From assembly GCF_013283745.1 (NCBI RefSeq), contig NZ_JABSTZ010000002.1:558001-622000 (forward strand): a DNA stretch of 64,000 nt. Reading direction: 5' to 3'. The stretch's first letter is position 1; every line of letters begins with the position of its first letter. Below the pieces are notes generated by a model, which saw only the letters and a program-made list of their open reading frames with translations, made no database searches and was not told the origin of the DNA. This document shows, piece by piece, positions 34,165 through 41,232 of the stretch. Source of the DNA: Aeromicrobium stalagmiti (GTDB lineage Bacteria; Actinomycetota; Actinomycetes; Propionibacteriales; Nocardioidaceae). The position numbers were made by a program, and so were the translations under genes.

Positions 34165-34204
34165 AGACACCCCCGAACATTTTCGGGGGTGTCTGTCTTT
34201 TTTT
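34165..34204 (+). terminator. Rho-independent terminator after pdxS
   Basis: AGACACCCCCGAA (34165-34177) pairs with TTCGGGGGTGTCT (34182-34194) around CATT and is followed by GTC and a run of seven T. One of the strongest terminators in the window. It separates pdxS from the alternate-signal module. Confidence 0.95.
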
Positions 34205-34374
34205 GTTTGTTTTCCTTGGCGCGCACGTGAGAAAAGGCGCATGGTTCAAGGGAGGGATCCGCTGAGGGGCGTGTAGGGAGCAAGCATGACCATCGATGTC
34301 ATGTGCCCGCGGGTCGTTCGTTTCGTCCTTGCAGCCACTGGGGTTGCGGGGAAAAACAAGACCGGGAGAACACC

Positions 34375-34941
34375 ATGAAGAAGTCCACCAAGGGCGCCCT
34401 CGCGGCGTCGGCTGCAGGCATCCTGCTGCTCGGCGGCGCGGGATCGCTGGCCTACTGGACGGCCGACGGCACGGCCGACGGCGGTTCGGTCAGCTCCGGC
34501 GAGCTCAAGCTGAGCGACGGCACCTGCGACGCGACGTGGGTCTATGGCCCCGACAACGCCCAGGCCGGCCAGCCGGTCGCCCTCATCGTGCCGGGCGACA
34601 CGATCACGAAGGACTGCGACTTCGAGATCACCGCCAAGGGCGATAACCTGGCCGCGACGCCGACCCTGCCGGCGACGATCACGCTCAACCAGACGGCGGG
34701 CGACGAGAACCCGGCGCCGACGCTCTCGGCCACGGCCGCGGCGTCCTACTCGGTCACGCCCGACGCGCTGGTCGGTGGCAAGGTGACGTCGCTGCACGAC
34801 GGCGACACGCTCACCGCTGCCATCACGGTCACGTTCCCCTACGGCAACGCGACGACCTCGAACGCCAACGACACGCAGAACCTCGTCGCCCAGCTCGACA
34901 CGCTGACGGTCAGCCTGGTCCAGGACGACCCGAACGCCTGA
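34375..34941 (+). CDS. Alternate-signal (SipW/TasA-type) exported protein, module copy 1, gene 1
   Basis: 188 residues beginning MKKSTKGALAASAAGILLLG, then GGAGSLAYWTADGTADGGSV. This basic start, long hydrophobic run and A-[YF]-W-[TN] segment with small residues mark the signal cut by SipW-like peptidases (RER_14450-type alternate-signal proteins). The mature part is an all-beta domain, Thr/Asp-rich, with one cysteine pair (TCDATW and KDCDFEI). It is probably the main secreted product of the module, perhaps fibre-forming as TasA is; that is inference. First gene after the pdxS terminator. Confidence 0.85.
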   Translation: MKKSTKGALAASAAGILLLGGAGSLAYWTADGTADGGSVSSGELKLSDGTCDATWVYGPDNAQAGQPVALIVPGDTITKDCDFEITAKGDNLAATPTLPATITLNQTAGDENPAPTLSATAAASYSVTPDALVGGKVTSLHDGDTLTAAITVTFPYGNATTSNANDTQNLVAQLDTLTVSLVQDDPNA

Positions 34942-34957
34942 TCGACCTCCCGGTCCT

Positions 34958-35000
34958 GACGGGGCCGTGGTGGGCCCAGGGGTCTCACCACGGTCCCGTC
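34958..35000 (+). terminator. Hairpin between gene 1 and the signal peptidase in copy 1
   Basis: 34958-34972 pairs with 34986-35000 over 15 bp with one G-U pair and a 13-base loop, no T-run. It may partly end transcription, or protect gene 1 mRNA, so that the secreted protein exceeds its peptidase. Copy 2 has a hairpin at the same place. Confidence 0.6.
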
Positions 35001-35026
35001 TCCCGACCGGCAGGTCGGTGCCGCAC

Positions 35027-35596
35027 ATGTCGAAGCGTCGAGCAGAGCACCTCACCGTCCACGGATGGCTGACCCAGGTCGTGGCCTGGTTCGTCATCGC
35101 CGCCGTGGTGGCTTCGCTTGCCCTCTCGGTGCTGATTCCCCGGCTGGCCGGCGCCACCCCCTACACGATCCTGACGGGCTCGATGAAGCCCGGCATGCCG
35201 CCGGGCACCCTCGTGGTGGTCAAGGCGATCGACGTCGACGACCTCGATGTCGGGGACGTCGTCACCTACCAGCTCGAGTCGGGCCAGCCGACCGTCGTGA
35301 CCCACCGGGTCGTGGCGGTGGGAGTCGACCTGGCGGGGCGCACCGTGCTGACGACCCGAGGCGACGCCAACGACGCGACCGACGAGAAGCCGGTCATCCC
35401 CGCCCAGGTCAGGGGCGAGCGGTGGTACTCCGTGCCTTATCTCGGACACGTCAGCACGTGGTTCACCGATCGACAGCGCGAGTCCGCGACGGTCATCGTC
35501 GCGGCGGTGCTGCTCGGCTACGCGGTGACGATGTTCGTCGGCGCCGCTCGGAGCCGTGGCGACCGTGTGCGCCGCAGGGAAGGAGTGCGCACATGA
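35027..35596 (+). CDS. Signal peptidase I, SipW/ER type (Ser-His), module copy 1
   Basis: 189 residues from the ATG at 35027. A membrane helix at 15-38 and a second at about 165-180 enclose the external catalytic domain. The nucleophile is Ser52 in LTGSMKPGM. The second catalytic residue is His93 in VVTHRVV, where ordinary bacterial enzymes have Lys; this marks the SipW/archaeal-ER class. GDANDATDE is the box D region. Likely cuts the alternate signals of the flanking proteins. Its stop overlaps the next ATG as ATGA. Confidence 0.92.
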   Translation: MSKRRAEHLTVHGWLTQVVAWFVIAAVVASLALSVLIPRLAGATPYTILTGSMKPGMPPGTLVVVKAIDVDDLDVGDVVTYQLESGQPTVVTHRVVAVGVDLAGRTVLTTRGDANDATDEKPVIPAQVRGERWYSVPYLGHVSTWFTDRQRESATVIVAAVLLGYAVTMFVGAARSRGDRVRRREGVRT

Positions 35597-36237
35597 TCGA
35601 CGTCACGCGATCCGGCGCGCTCGCGCTGGTGCTGATCCTCGGCGCCGCCCTGCCGGCAGCCGCCGACCCCGAGGTGGGGCTCAGCGACGACGGGGTGACG
35701 TTCGGTCCCCGGCTCACCGAGCCGCTCTACGACCCCGCCGTGGTCTGGGTCCCCGGTGACGAGCGGGTCCGCACCTTCTACGTGCGCAACGAGTCCGACG
35801 ACGACGCACGCCTGTCGATCGACGTGCTCGGCTCGACCGTGGACTCGTTGATGGACACCGGTGACCTGTCGGTCTCGGCCCGCGGTGACGGTGGACCGTG
35901 GCAGGGGGTGTCGACTGCGGGGACCCATCGGCTGGTGTCGGGCGTCGACCTGCCGTCCGGTGACGTGTCACGGGTCGACGTCGAGGTGGCGCTCGACCCG
36001 ACCTCCGTCAACTCCTCGCAGCGCCGACGCCTCGACGTCGACTTCCGGGTGCGTCTGGTCCAGAAGCCGGCCGGTGTCGAGGACGCCGGCGAGACCGTCG
36101 ATCCTCCCGACGGCCTCCTGCCCGACACCGGAGGACCCGTCACCTGGGTCGTCCTCGTCGCCGCCTGCCTCATCGGCGGCGGAACCATCCTGACGTCGCG
36201 GCGTCACGAGAAGGAAGACTCCCATGTCCAGTCATAA
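35593..36237 (+). CDS. LPDTG wall-anchored surface protein, module copy 1
   Basis: 214 residues. Standard signal peptide 1-24 (LGAALPAAA-DP). The mature domain contains GLSDDGVTFGPRL, VVWVPGDERVRTFYVRN and RLSIDVLG, a beta sandwich like that in archaeal/CARDB-type or SipW-cluster surface proteins. The C-terminus has LLPDTGG, a hydrophobic helix and a RRHEKE tail, a full LPXTG sorting signal. It would be anchored by a sortase outside this window; the class F sortase upstream is a less likely partner. The next gene starts 14 bases before its stop. Confidence 0.85.
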   Translation: MIDVTRSGALALVLILGAALPAAADPEVGLSDDGVTFGPRLTEPLYDPAVVWVPGDERVRTFYVRNESDDDARLSIDVLGSTVDSLMDTGDLSVSARGDGGPWQGVSTAGTHRLVSGVDLPSGDVSRVDVEVALDPTSVNSSQRRRLDVDFRVRLVQKPAGVEDAGETVDPPDGLLPDTGGPVTWVVLVAACLIGGGTILTSRRHEKEDSHVQS

Positions 36238-36826
36238 GTCGACCCGCCGAGCGTCTCGCACGTCATGGTGGCGGTCCGCCCGGCTGCGAGCCGTGCTCAG
36301 CCTCGGCGTCGTGCTGGGGGTCGGCACGACCGGCACGATGGCGTCGTGGTCCGACACGGCCGTCGCGACCAGTGGCACGTTCACGACGGGCCAGCTCGAC
36401 CTGAAGCTCGGCAATCCTGCGGTGGACGCCAACCCGCCTCAGTTCACGACCGACTTCGCGATGACGGGGATGGTCCCGGGCAGCACCAAGGACGGCGTCC
36501 TGCGCATCACCAACGCCGGCACGGTGCCGTTCACCTTCAAGGCGTCCGGCTCGGCGACCAACAGCGGCGTGGGCACCGACCAGCTCGGGGCGGCGCTGCG
36601 CATCTCGGTCTACCCGTCGAGCAGCGCCGGCGTCTGCACGGGCACGGCCATCGTCACCGACCAGCCCGTCAACGGCGCCTTCCTGCCCAGCCAGGCGTCG
36701 CTGGCCAACGCCGCTACCCGTGACCTGTGCTTCCGGGCCACGCTGCCGTCGGCTGCCTCGACCGACCTGCAGGGCAAGTCGAGCGTCCTGACGCTGACGT
36801 TCACCGCAGACCAGGTGGCTCCCTGA
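36224..36826 (+). CDS. Alternate-signal (TasA/camelysin-like) exported protein, module copy 1, gene 4
   Basis: 200 residues. Basic start with RRASRTSWWRSARLRAV, hydrophobic LSLGVVLGVGTTGTMASW, then SDTAVATSGTFTTGQLDLKL. This is the classical SipW-dependent signal followed by the first strand of a TasA/camelysin-type beta domain. FAMTGMVPGSTKDGVLRITN and a cysteine pair (GVCTGTA, DLCFRATL) follow. Secreted, likely bound to the surface or built into a fibre. It overlaps the LPDTG gene by 14 bases and is followed after two bases by the fused peptidase. Confidence 0.85.
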   Translation: MSSHKSTRRASRTSWWRSARLRAVLSLGVVLGVGTTGTMASWSDTAVATSGTFTTGQLDLKLGNPAVDANPPQFTTDFAMTGMVPGSTKDGVLRITNAGTVPFTFKASGSATNSGVGTDQLGAALRISVYPSSSAGVCTGTAIVTDQPVNGAFLPSQASLANAATRDLCFRATLPSAASTDLQGKSSVLTLTFTADQVAP

Positions 36827-36828
36827 CC

Positions 36829-37806
36829 ATGACGACGCCGCGATCCGCCCGACGAGGCGCACACGCGCTCGGTGAGATCGCCCTGACCGTGGGCGCTCTC
36901 CTGGGGGTGCTGTGCGTCGTCGTGGCGGGTCTGGCCCTGGTGCTCGACGTCAAGCCCCTGATCTTCCGGTCCGGCTCGATGACGCCGACGATCCAGACGG
37001 GTGCCCTCGCCGTGGCGCGGTCCGTCCCGGCCTCGGACATCCAGGTCGGCGACGTCGTGAGCGTGGTGGGCGCCGGCGACGTGCGGGTCACGCACCGCGT
37101 CACCGGGGTCGAACGATCTCGCGACCGGGCCCGGCTGACCCTCAAGGGCGACGCCAACGAGGCAGCCGACCCCCTGCCGTACGACGTCGCGAGCGCGGAC
37201 CGCGTGCTGTTCGACGTCCCCCGGCTCGGCTACGTGCTGTCGTGGCTCTCGGGGCCGGCCGGTGCCTTCCTGGCCGGGATGCTCGTCGTCGTAGCGGTCC
37301 TGGTGATCGTGCGGCGCAGGCCGACCGACGATGGGGGAAACTCCGGTGCCGCGTCGCCGCCGGGCGGGCGCGGGGGAGCCCGCAAGGGCGCCAGGAGCAG
37401 ACGCTCCCGCGTCGTCTCGCGCAGCACCGTCGCGGTCGTGGCGACCGTCGCCATGGGTGCGCCGGCCGCCGCGGCGGGCTGGATCGACACCGGCACGGCG
37501 ACGAGCGGCACGTTCAGCACGACGACCATCGCGGTGCCGGCCAACTTCAGGTGCGGCGCCCTGGGAGTGCTGTCGGTGACCTTCAGTTGGGACGCCGTGC
37601 CGGGTGCCACGAGCTACACCGTCCACTACGGGGCCGGCGGTGCTCTCACCCGGGAGGTGACCACGACGTCCACGACGTTCGTCAGCGCCATCTCGGGCGG
37701 AACCGCATGGGTGAGGGCCAACCGGGCCTACACGAGCACGACCTGGACCTCGGCGGCCTCCAGTACGCGGTCCTACACAGTGGCCGTCGTCAGCCTCTGC
37801 AGCTGA
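36829..37806 (+). CDS. Signal peptidase I fused to an alternate-signal exported domain, module copy 1
   Basis: 325 residues. Residues 1-165 are a complete Ser-His signal peptidase (helix 17-40, Ser50 in FRSGSMTPT, His89 in RVTHRVT, box D KGDANEA, second helix 148-162). An Arg/Gly/Ser linker leads to a second hydrophobic run at 197-216 and then AGWIDTGTATSGTFSTTTI, the mature start typical of SipW substrates. A fibronectin-III-like domain (SVTFSWDAVPGATSYTVHY) ends the chain. So the peptidase carries its own likely substrate behind it. The reading frame is continuous, with normal codon use. Confidence 0.9.
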   Translation: MTTPRSARRGAHALGEIALTVGALLGVLCVVVAGLALVLDVKPLIFRSGSMTPTIQTGALAVARSVPASDIQVGDVVSVVGAGDVRVTHRVTGVERSRDRARLTLKGDANEAADPLPYDVASADRVLFDVPRLGYVLSWLSGPAGAFLAGMLVVVAVLVIVRRRPTDDGGNSGAASPPGGRGGARKGARSRRSRVVSRSTVAVVATVAMGAPAAAAGWIDTGTATSGTFSTTTIAVPANFRCGALGVLSVTFSWDAVPGATSYTVHYGAGGALTREVTTTSTTFVSAISGGTAWVRANRAYTSTTWTSAASSTRSYTVAVVSLCS

Positions 37807-37879
37807 GGTATCCGGCCGGTCGGGGTGGAGCCCCCGCTAGGCTGCTCCGTCGAGGGAGGGACACCTCGAAGGGACATCG

Positions 37880-38419
37880 ATGGACCAGTTCGGCCGTCGG
37901 CGGGCGAGTGGCCCGCTGCGCTCCGGGTGGTTCTGCCGCACCCTGGGCCTGCGGGTCGGGGCGGTCCTCGGAGCGCTCTGCCTGCTCGCGGCGGCGGCCG
38001 TCGTGGTGCTCGGCCTGAGCCCGATCACCCATCGATCAAGCTCGATGGCGCCGGCGATCTCCTCCGGCGACCTCTCGTTCGCCCGCACCGTGTCAGCCGG
38101 CTCCGTCGGCGTCGGCGACGTCGTCAGCGTCACCAACAGGTTGGGGCAGCGGATCACCCACCGGGTCACGCTCGTCGAGCCGTACGGCAGCAGCATCCGG
38201 CTGACCCTCAAGGCCGACCGGTCCGCGGTGCCCGACGCCGAGACCTACGAGGTGACCGAGGTCGATCGGGTGGCGTTCTCGGTGCCGTGGCTCGGGCTCC
38301 TGGTGAAACCGCTCGACGGCCTGCTCGCGGTCGTTGTCGGCGGTCTGCTGATCGCGTGCCTGGGTCTGGTCGTGGCCTCGCCGCACCGGCGCGGGGGCGG
38401 TTCTCGGCGCTCGGCATGA
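37880..38419 (+). CDS. Third signal peptidase I of the Ser-His type, between module copies
   Basis: 179 residues. N-terminal helix at about 24-46, Ser55 in HRSSSMAPAI, His94 in RITHRVT, box D partly changed to KADRSAVPD where the others have KGDAN, and a C-terminal helix at about 143-165. The changed box D may lower or shift its activity. It has no substrate gene of its own. Its stop overlaps the following 90-codon frame as ATGA. Confidence 0.85.
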   Translation: MDQFGRRRASGPLRSGWFCRTLGLRVGAVLGALCLLAAAAVVVLGLSPITHRSSSMAPAISSGDLSFARTVSAGSVGVGDVVSVTNRLGQRITHRVTLVEPYGSSIRLTLKADRSAVPDAETYEVTEVDRVAFSVPWLGLLVKPLDGLLAVVVGGLLIACLGLVVASPHRRGGGSRRSA

Positions 38420-38688
38420 GCGTCTCGCTGAATGGGCCTTCCGCGGAGTATGATGATCATGTCGCCGCGCGCGAGGTATGGGAGTGCCTCACATCGCGTG
38501 ACGACTCAAGAGGGAGCTCGGCCCGTCCGACGTTCGTCGTCATGGATGGTCTGCTCACTCCGTTGCCCCGATCGGGAGGGATATCCGAGAGGGAGCGGCG
38601 GCGGTGGCGTATCCCCTGGAGATTCGTCTCTCACGCCACCGCCGTCGTCACGCGGATGAGACGGTCGCGGGCTCATCGGCCGATGTGA
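38416..38688 (+). CDS. Unrecognised 90-codon frame coupled to the third signal peptidase
   Basis: The ATG overlaps the peptidase stop (ATGA). It encodes MSVSLNGPSAEYDDHVAARE near the start, FVVMDGLLTPLPRSGG in the middle and an Arg-rich end SHATAVVTRMRRSRAHRPM. The third-position GC is clearly lower than in its neighbours, with several AGA, ATA and ACA codons, so it may be a recently acquired gene, a decayed remnant or not coding. No motif recognised. Confidence 0.35.
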   Translation: MSVSLNGPSAEYDDHVAAREVWECLTSRDDSRGSSARPTFVVMDGLLTPLPRSGGISERERRRWRIPWRFVSHATAVVTRMRRSRAHRPM

Positions 38689-38814
38689 TCATGCCGTCTG
38701 GTCCCTTCGGGCCATCTTTGCTGCGGCAGCGTGTCCTGGTCGATTCGTGGTCGTTACAGGAGACGAACCACGGATCGTTCGGTGGTTCCCACTCCCACCT
38801 GAACGGACTCCCGC

Positions 38815-39336
38815 ATGAAGAAATCGACGAAGGGCGCGCTCGCGGCCGCCGCGGCCGGAACGCTCCTCCTCGGAGGCGCCGGCTCCCTCGCGTTCTGGAA
38901 CGCCACCGTCACGCTCGAGGGCGGCGACATCAACGGCGGCAAGCTGACCCTGACCCTCGATGAGTGCTCGGACTTCGAGTACGAGGACGGGACTGCGTAC
39001 GACCAGGCGATCGTGCCCGGCGACCTGCTGACGAAGGTCTGCACCTACACGATCGGCGCCAGCGGCGACAACCTCGCGGCCACCCCTTCGGTCGACGACG
39101 GAGACGGCTCGACCGGCACCCTCAACCCCTTCGTGACCGTCGACGCCGACTTCGACGTCGCCGGCGCGCCGCTCGGCGGGGCAGGTCAGATCACGTCCGA
39201 CAACGAGGGCGACACGCTGACGGCGACCATCACGGTCGACTTCCCGTTCGGTGCGGCTGTCGACAACGCGAGCAACGACAGCAAGACGCTGACGCTCGAC
39301 GACTACGTGGTGACGCTGACGCAGGACGTCAACTGA
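38815..39336 (+). CDS. Alternate-signal exported protein, module copy 2, gene 1
   Basis: 173 residues, paralogue of the gene at 34375. The signal MKKSTKGALAAAAAGTLLLG is almost identical, followed by GGAGSLAFWNATVTLEGGDI. The mature beta domain keeps the two cysteines (DECSDFEYE and KVCTYTI) and the VPGDLLTK and GDNLAATPS segments seen in copy 1. The signal is far better conserved than the mature part, which suggests the signal is under constraint from the peptidase while the surface-exposed part varies. Confidence 0.85.
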   Translation: MKKSTKGALAAAAAGTLLLGGAGSLAFWNATVTLEGGDINGGKLTLTLDECSDFEYEDGTAYDQAIVPGDLLTKVCTYTIGASGDNLAATPSVDDGDGSTGTLNPFVTVDADFDVAGAPLGGAGQITSDNEGDTLTATITVDFPFGAAVDNASNDSKTLTLDDYVVTLTQDVN

Positions 39337-39360
39337 CCCGTTGAACCCGTCCGTTCCCGC

Positions 39361-39388
39361 AGGGGCGTCGGCCGTCGCCGGCGCCCCT
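39361..39388 (+). terminator. Hairpin between gene 1 and the signal peptidase in copy 2
   Basis: 39361-39372 pairs with 39377-39388 over 12 bp with one G-U pair around CGTC. Same position in the module as the hairpin at 34958-35000 although the sequences differ. Confidence 0.6.
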
Positions 39389-39420
39389 CCCGGGTACACC
39401 TTCCATGAACCGAGGACTTC

Positions 39421-39978
39421 GTGAAGAGCATCGCCGGATGGATCGGCCAGGTCGTCTCCTGGCTCGTGATCTTCGCGGTCCTCGGCGTGCTCGCGATCTG
39501 CGTGCTGGTTCCCCGCCTGGGTGGCGGGACGCCCTACACGATCCTCACCGGGTCGATGGCGTCGTCCTACCCGCCGGGCACTCTTGTCGTGGTCCGGCCG
39601 ACTCCCATCGACGAGATCGCCATCGGTGACGTCATCACGTACCAGCTGGAGCCGGGCAAGCCCGCGGTAGCCACGCACCGCGTGATCGGCGAGAAGATCG
39701 CCGACGACGGATCGACCCGACTGCTGACCCAGGGCGACGACAACTCGGCCCCCGACCTCGGGTCGGTCCGCGCCGAGCAGATCCGGGGCACGCTCTGGTA
39801 CGCCGCGCCGTACCTCGGTCGGGCCAACCAGCTGCTCGACCGGTCCCAGCACCAGGCGGCCGTGGTCGCGGTCGGCTCCGGTCTCGTGATCTACGCCGCG
39901 TTCATGCTGGTCTCCGCTGCCGTGGACGTCCGCCGCCCCGCAGCGACCGAGCGTCCGAAGCAGGACGTGGCCGCATGA
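39421..39978 (+). CDS. Signal peptidase I, SipW/ER type, module copy 2
   Basis: 185 residues from GTG 39421. Helices at about 8-29 and 148-168. Ser45 in ILTGSMASSYPPG and His86 in VATHRVI form the dyad; QGDDNSAPD is box D. Orthologous in order and sequence to the gene at 35027 (shared VPRLGGGTPYTILTGSM-type segment). Its stop overlaps the next ATG as ATGA. Confidence 0.92.
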   Translation: MKSIAGWIGQVVSWLVIFAVLGVLAICVLVPRLGGGTPYTILTGSMASSYPPGTLVVVRPTPIDEIAIGDVITYQLEPGKPAVATHRVIGEKIADDGSTRLLTQGDDNSAPDLGSVRAEQIRGTLWYAAPYLGRANQLLDRSQHQAAVVAVGSGLVIYAAFMLVSAAVDVRRPAATERPKQDVAA

Positions 39979-40634
39979 GGATCCTCATCACCGGTCTGCT
40001 GACCGTCGTGGGTCTCGTGCTCGGCGCCGCGACACCGGCCTCGGCTGCGGACGAGATGGGCCTGAGCCATGACGGCATCACCTTCACCCCGACCCTCGGC
40101 GGCACCGTGTTCGACGACGGCATCGCGTGGGTTCCCGGCGACACGCGGACCGAGGTGTTCTACGTCCGCAACCAGGGCAATGCGCTCGCACGGCTGACCA
40201 TCGACGTGCTCGGTGCCCGAGTCACCGATCTCCTGGACTCCGGCGACCTCAGCATCACGGCGAGCGCCGAGGGCCGGTCACGAACCGTGGTGGACGCCGA
40301 CGAGCACCGCCTGCTCACGATCGAGGACATCGAGGACGAGCAGATCGTGCCCGTCACCGTGACCGTCTCGTTCGACGAGTCGTCGACCAACGAGACACAG
40401 CTCCTGGCCAGTGACGTGTCGTTCCGGGTCAACCTGCGACAGACCGGCGCGGTGCTCGACGACTCCGCCGGGGCCGATCCCGGCGACCCGGGTGTCCAGC
40501 CCGACTCCGGGCTCCTGCCCGACACCGGCGCGCCCGCGATGGGGTGGGCCGCCCTGGCCGCGGCCCTGATCGGCGCCGGCTCCGCACTCATCGCACGACG
40601 ACGTACTCACACAGAGGGAGCCTCCCATGGCTAA
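39975..40634 (+). CDS. LPDTG wall-anchored surface protein, module copy 2
   Basis: 219 residues. Signal peptide 1-25 (TPASA-AD). MGLSHDGITFTPTL, IAWVPGDTRTEVFYVRN and RLTIDVLGARVTDLLDSG correspond one for one to the copy 1 protein, roughly half identical by eye. The C-terminus has GLLPDTGAPA, a hydrophobic helix and RRRTHTE, a full LPXTG sorting signal. Overlaps the next gene by eight bases. Confidence 0.87.
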   Translation: MRILITGLLTVVGLVLGAATPASAADEMGLSHDGITFTPTLGGTVFDDGIAWVPGDTRTEVFYVRNQGNALARLTIDVLGARVTDLLDSGDLSITASAEGRSRTVVDADEHRLLTIEDIEDEQIVPVTVTVSFDESSTNETQLLASDVSFRVNLRQTGAVLDDSAGADPGDPGVQPDSGLLPDTGAPAMGWAALAAALIGAGSALIARRRTHTEGASHG

Positions 40635-41232
40635 GCACTCCACATCCCGACTTCGTCAGGGCCTGCGCAGCCTGCGCAGCGCGCCCGTCCGGGCGCTCCT
40701 CAGCCTCGGGGTCGTGCTCGGCCTCGGAGCCGTGGGCACCCTCGCGTACTGGACCGACGCCGCGACGCTCACCGGCGGAACGTTCCAGGCGGGCACTCTC
40801 GACATCAAGCTGGGCGGCGCCGACAACGACCCCACCGCGTTCACCACCAGCTTCGCGATGAGCAACATGCAGCCCGGTGACAGCAAGTCGGCGACCGTGG
40901 CCGTCCAGAACGCCGGCTCGCTCGACTTCACCTACACGGCAACCGGCACCGCAACCGGCGGCCTCGCGTCGAGCCTGGTCTTCCGGGTCGTCCCGGGTGG
41001 CACCTCGACCGGCACGGCCTGCACGGGCGGCACCCAGACCTACAACGCGGCTCTCAGCACCACGGCCACGGGCGTGATCACGGCCAACCGTCCGCTGGCA
41101 CGCAGCGGCCAGCCCGGGGACAGTGAGTCCTTCTGCGTCGTCGCCACCATCCCGACCGGCACCACGACCGGTCAGGGCCTCTCTGCCACGGCCGCATTCA
41201 CGTTCAGCGCTAAGCAGGTCGGAGCCCCGTAA
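40627..41232 (+). CDS. Alternate-signal (TasA/camelysin-like) exported protein, module copy 2, gene 4
   Basis: 201 residues. Basic N-terminus with RLRQGLRSLRSAPVRA, hydrophobic LLSLGVVLGLGAVGTLAYW, then TDAATLTGGTFQAGTLDIKL. FAMSNMQPGDSKSATVAVQN and the cysteine pair (TACTGGT, ESFCVVATIP) match its copy 1 counterpart. Its stop overlaps the fused peptidase ATG by one base (TAATG). Confidence 0.87.
   Translation: MAKHSTSRLRQGLRSLRSAPVRALLSLGVVLGLGAVGTLAYWTDAATLTGGTFQAGTLDIKLGGADNDPTAFTTSFAMSNMQPGDSKSATVAVQNAGSLDFTYTATGTATGGLASSLVFRVVPGGTSTGTACTGGTQTYNAALSTTATGVITANRPLARSGQPGDSESFCVVATIPTGTTTGQGLSATAAFTFSAKQVGAP

Noticed and set aside
38432-38659. Alternative 75-codon frame in the inter-copy region
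   Set aside because: No ribosome site, no coupling and no coding bias; the overlapping frame at 38416 is the better candidate though also weak.
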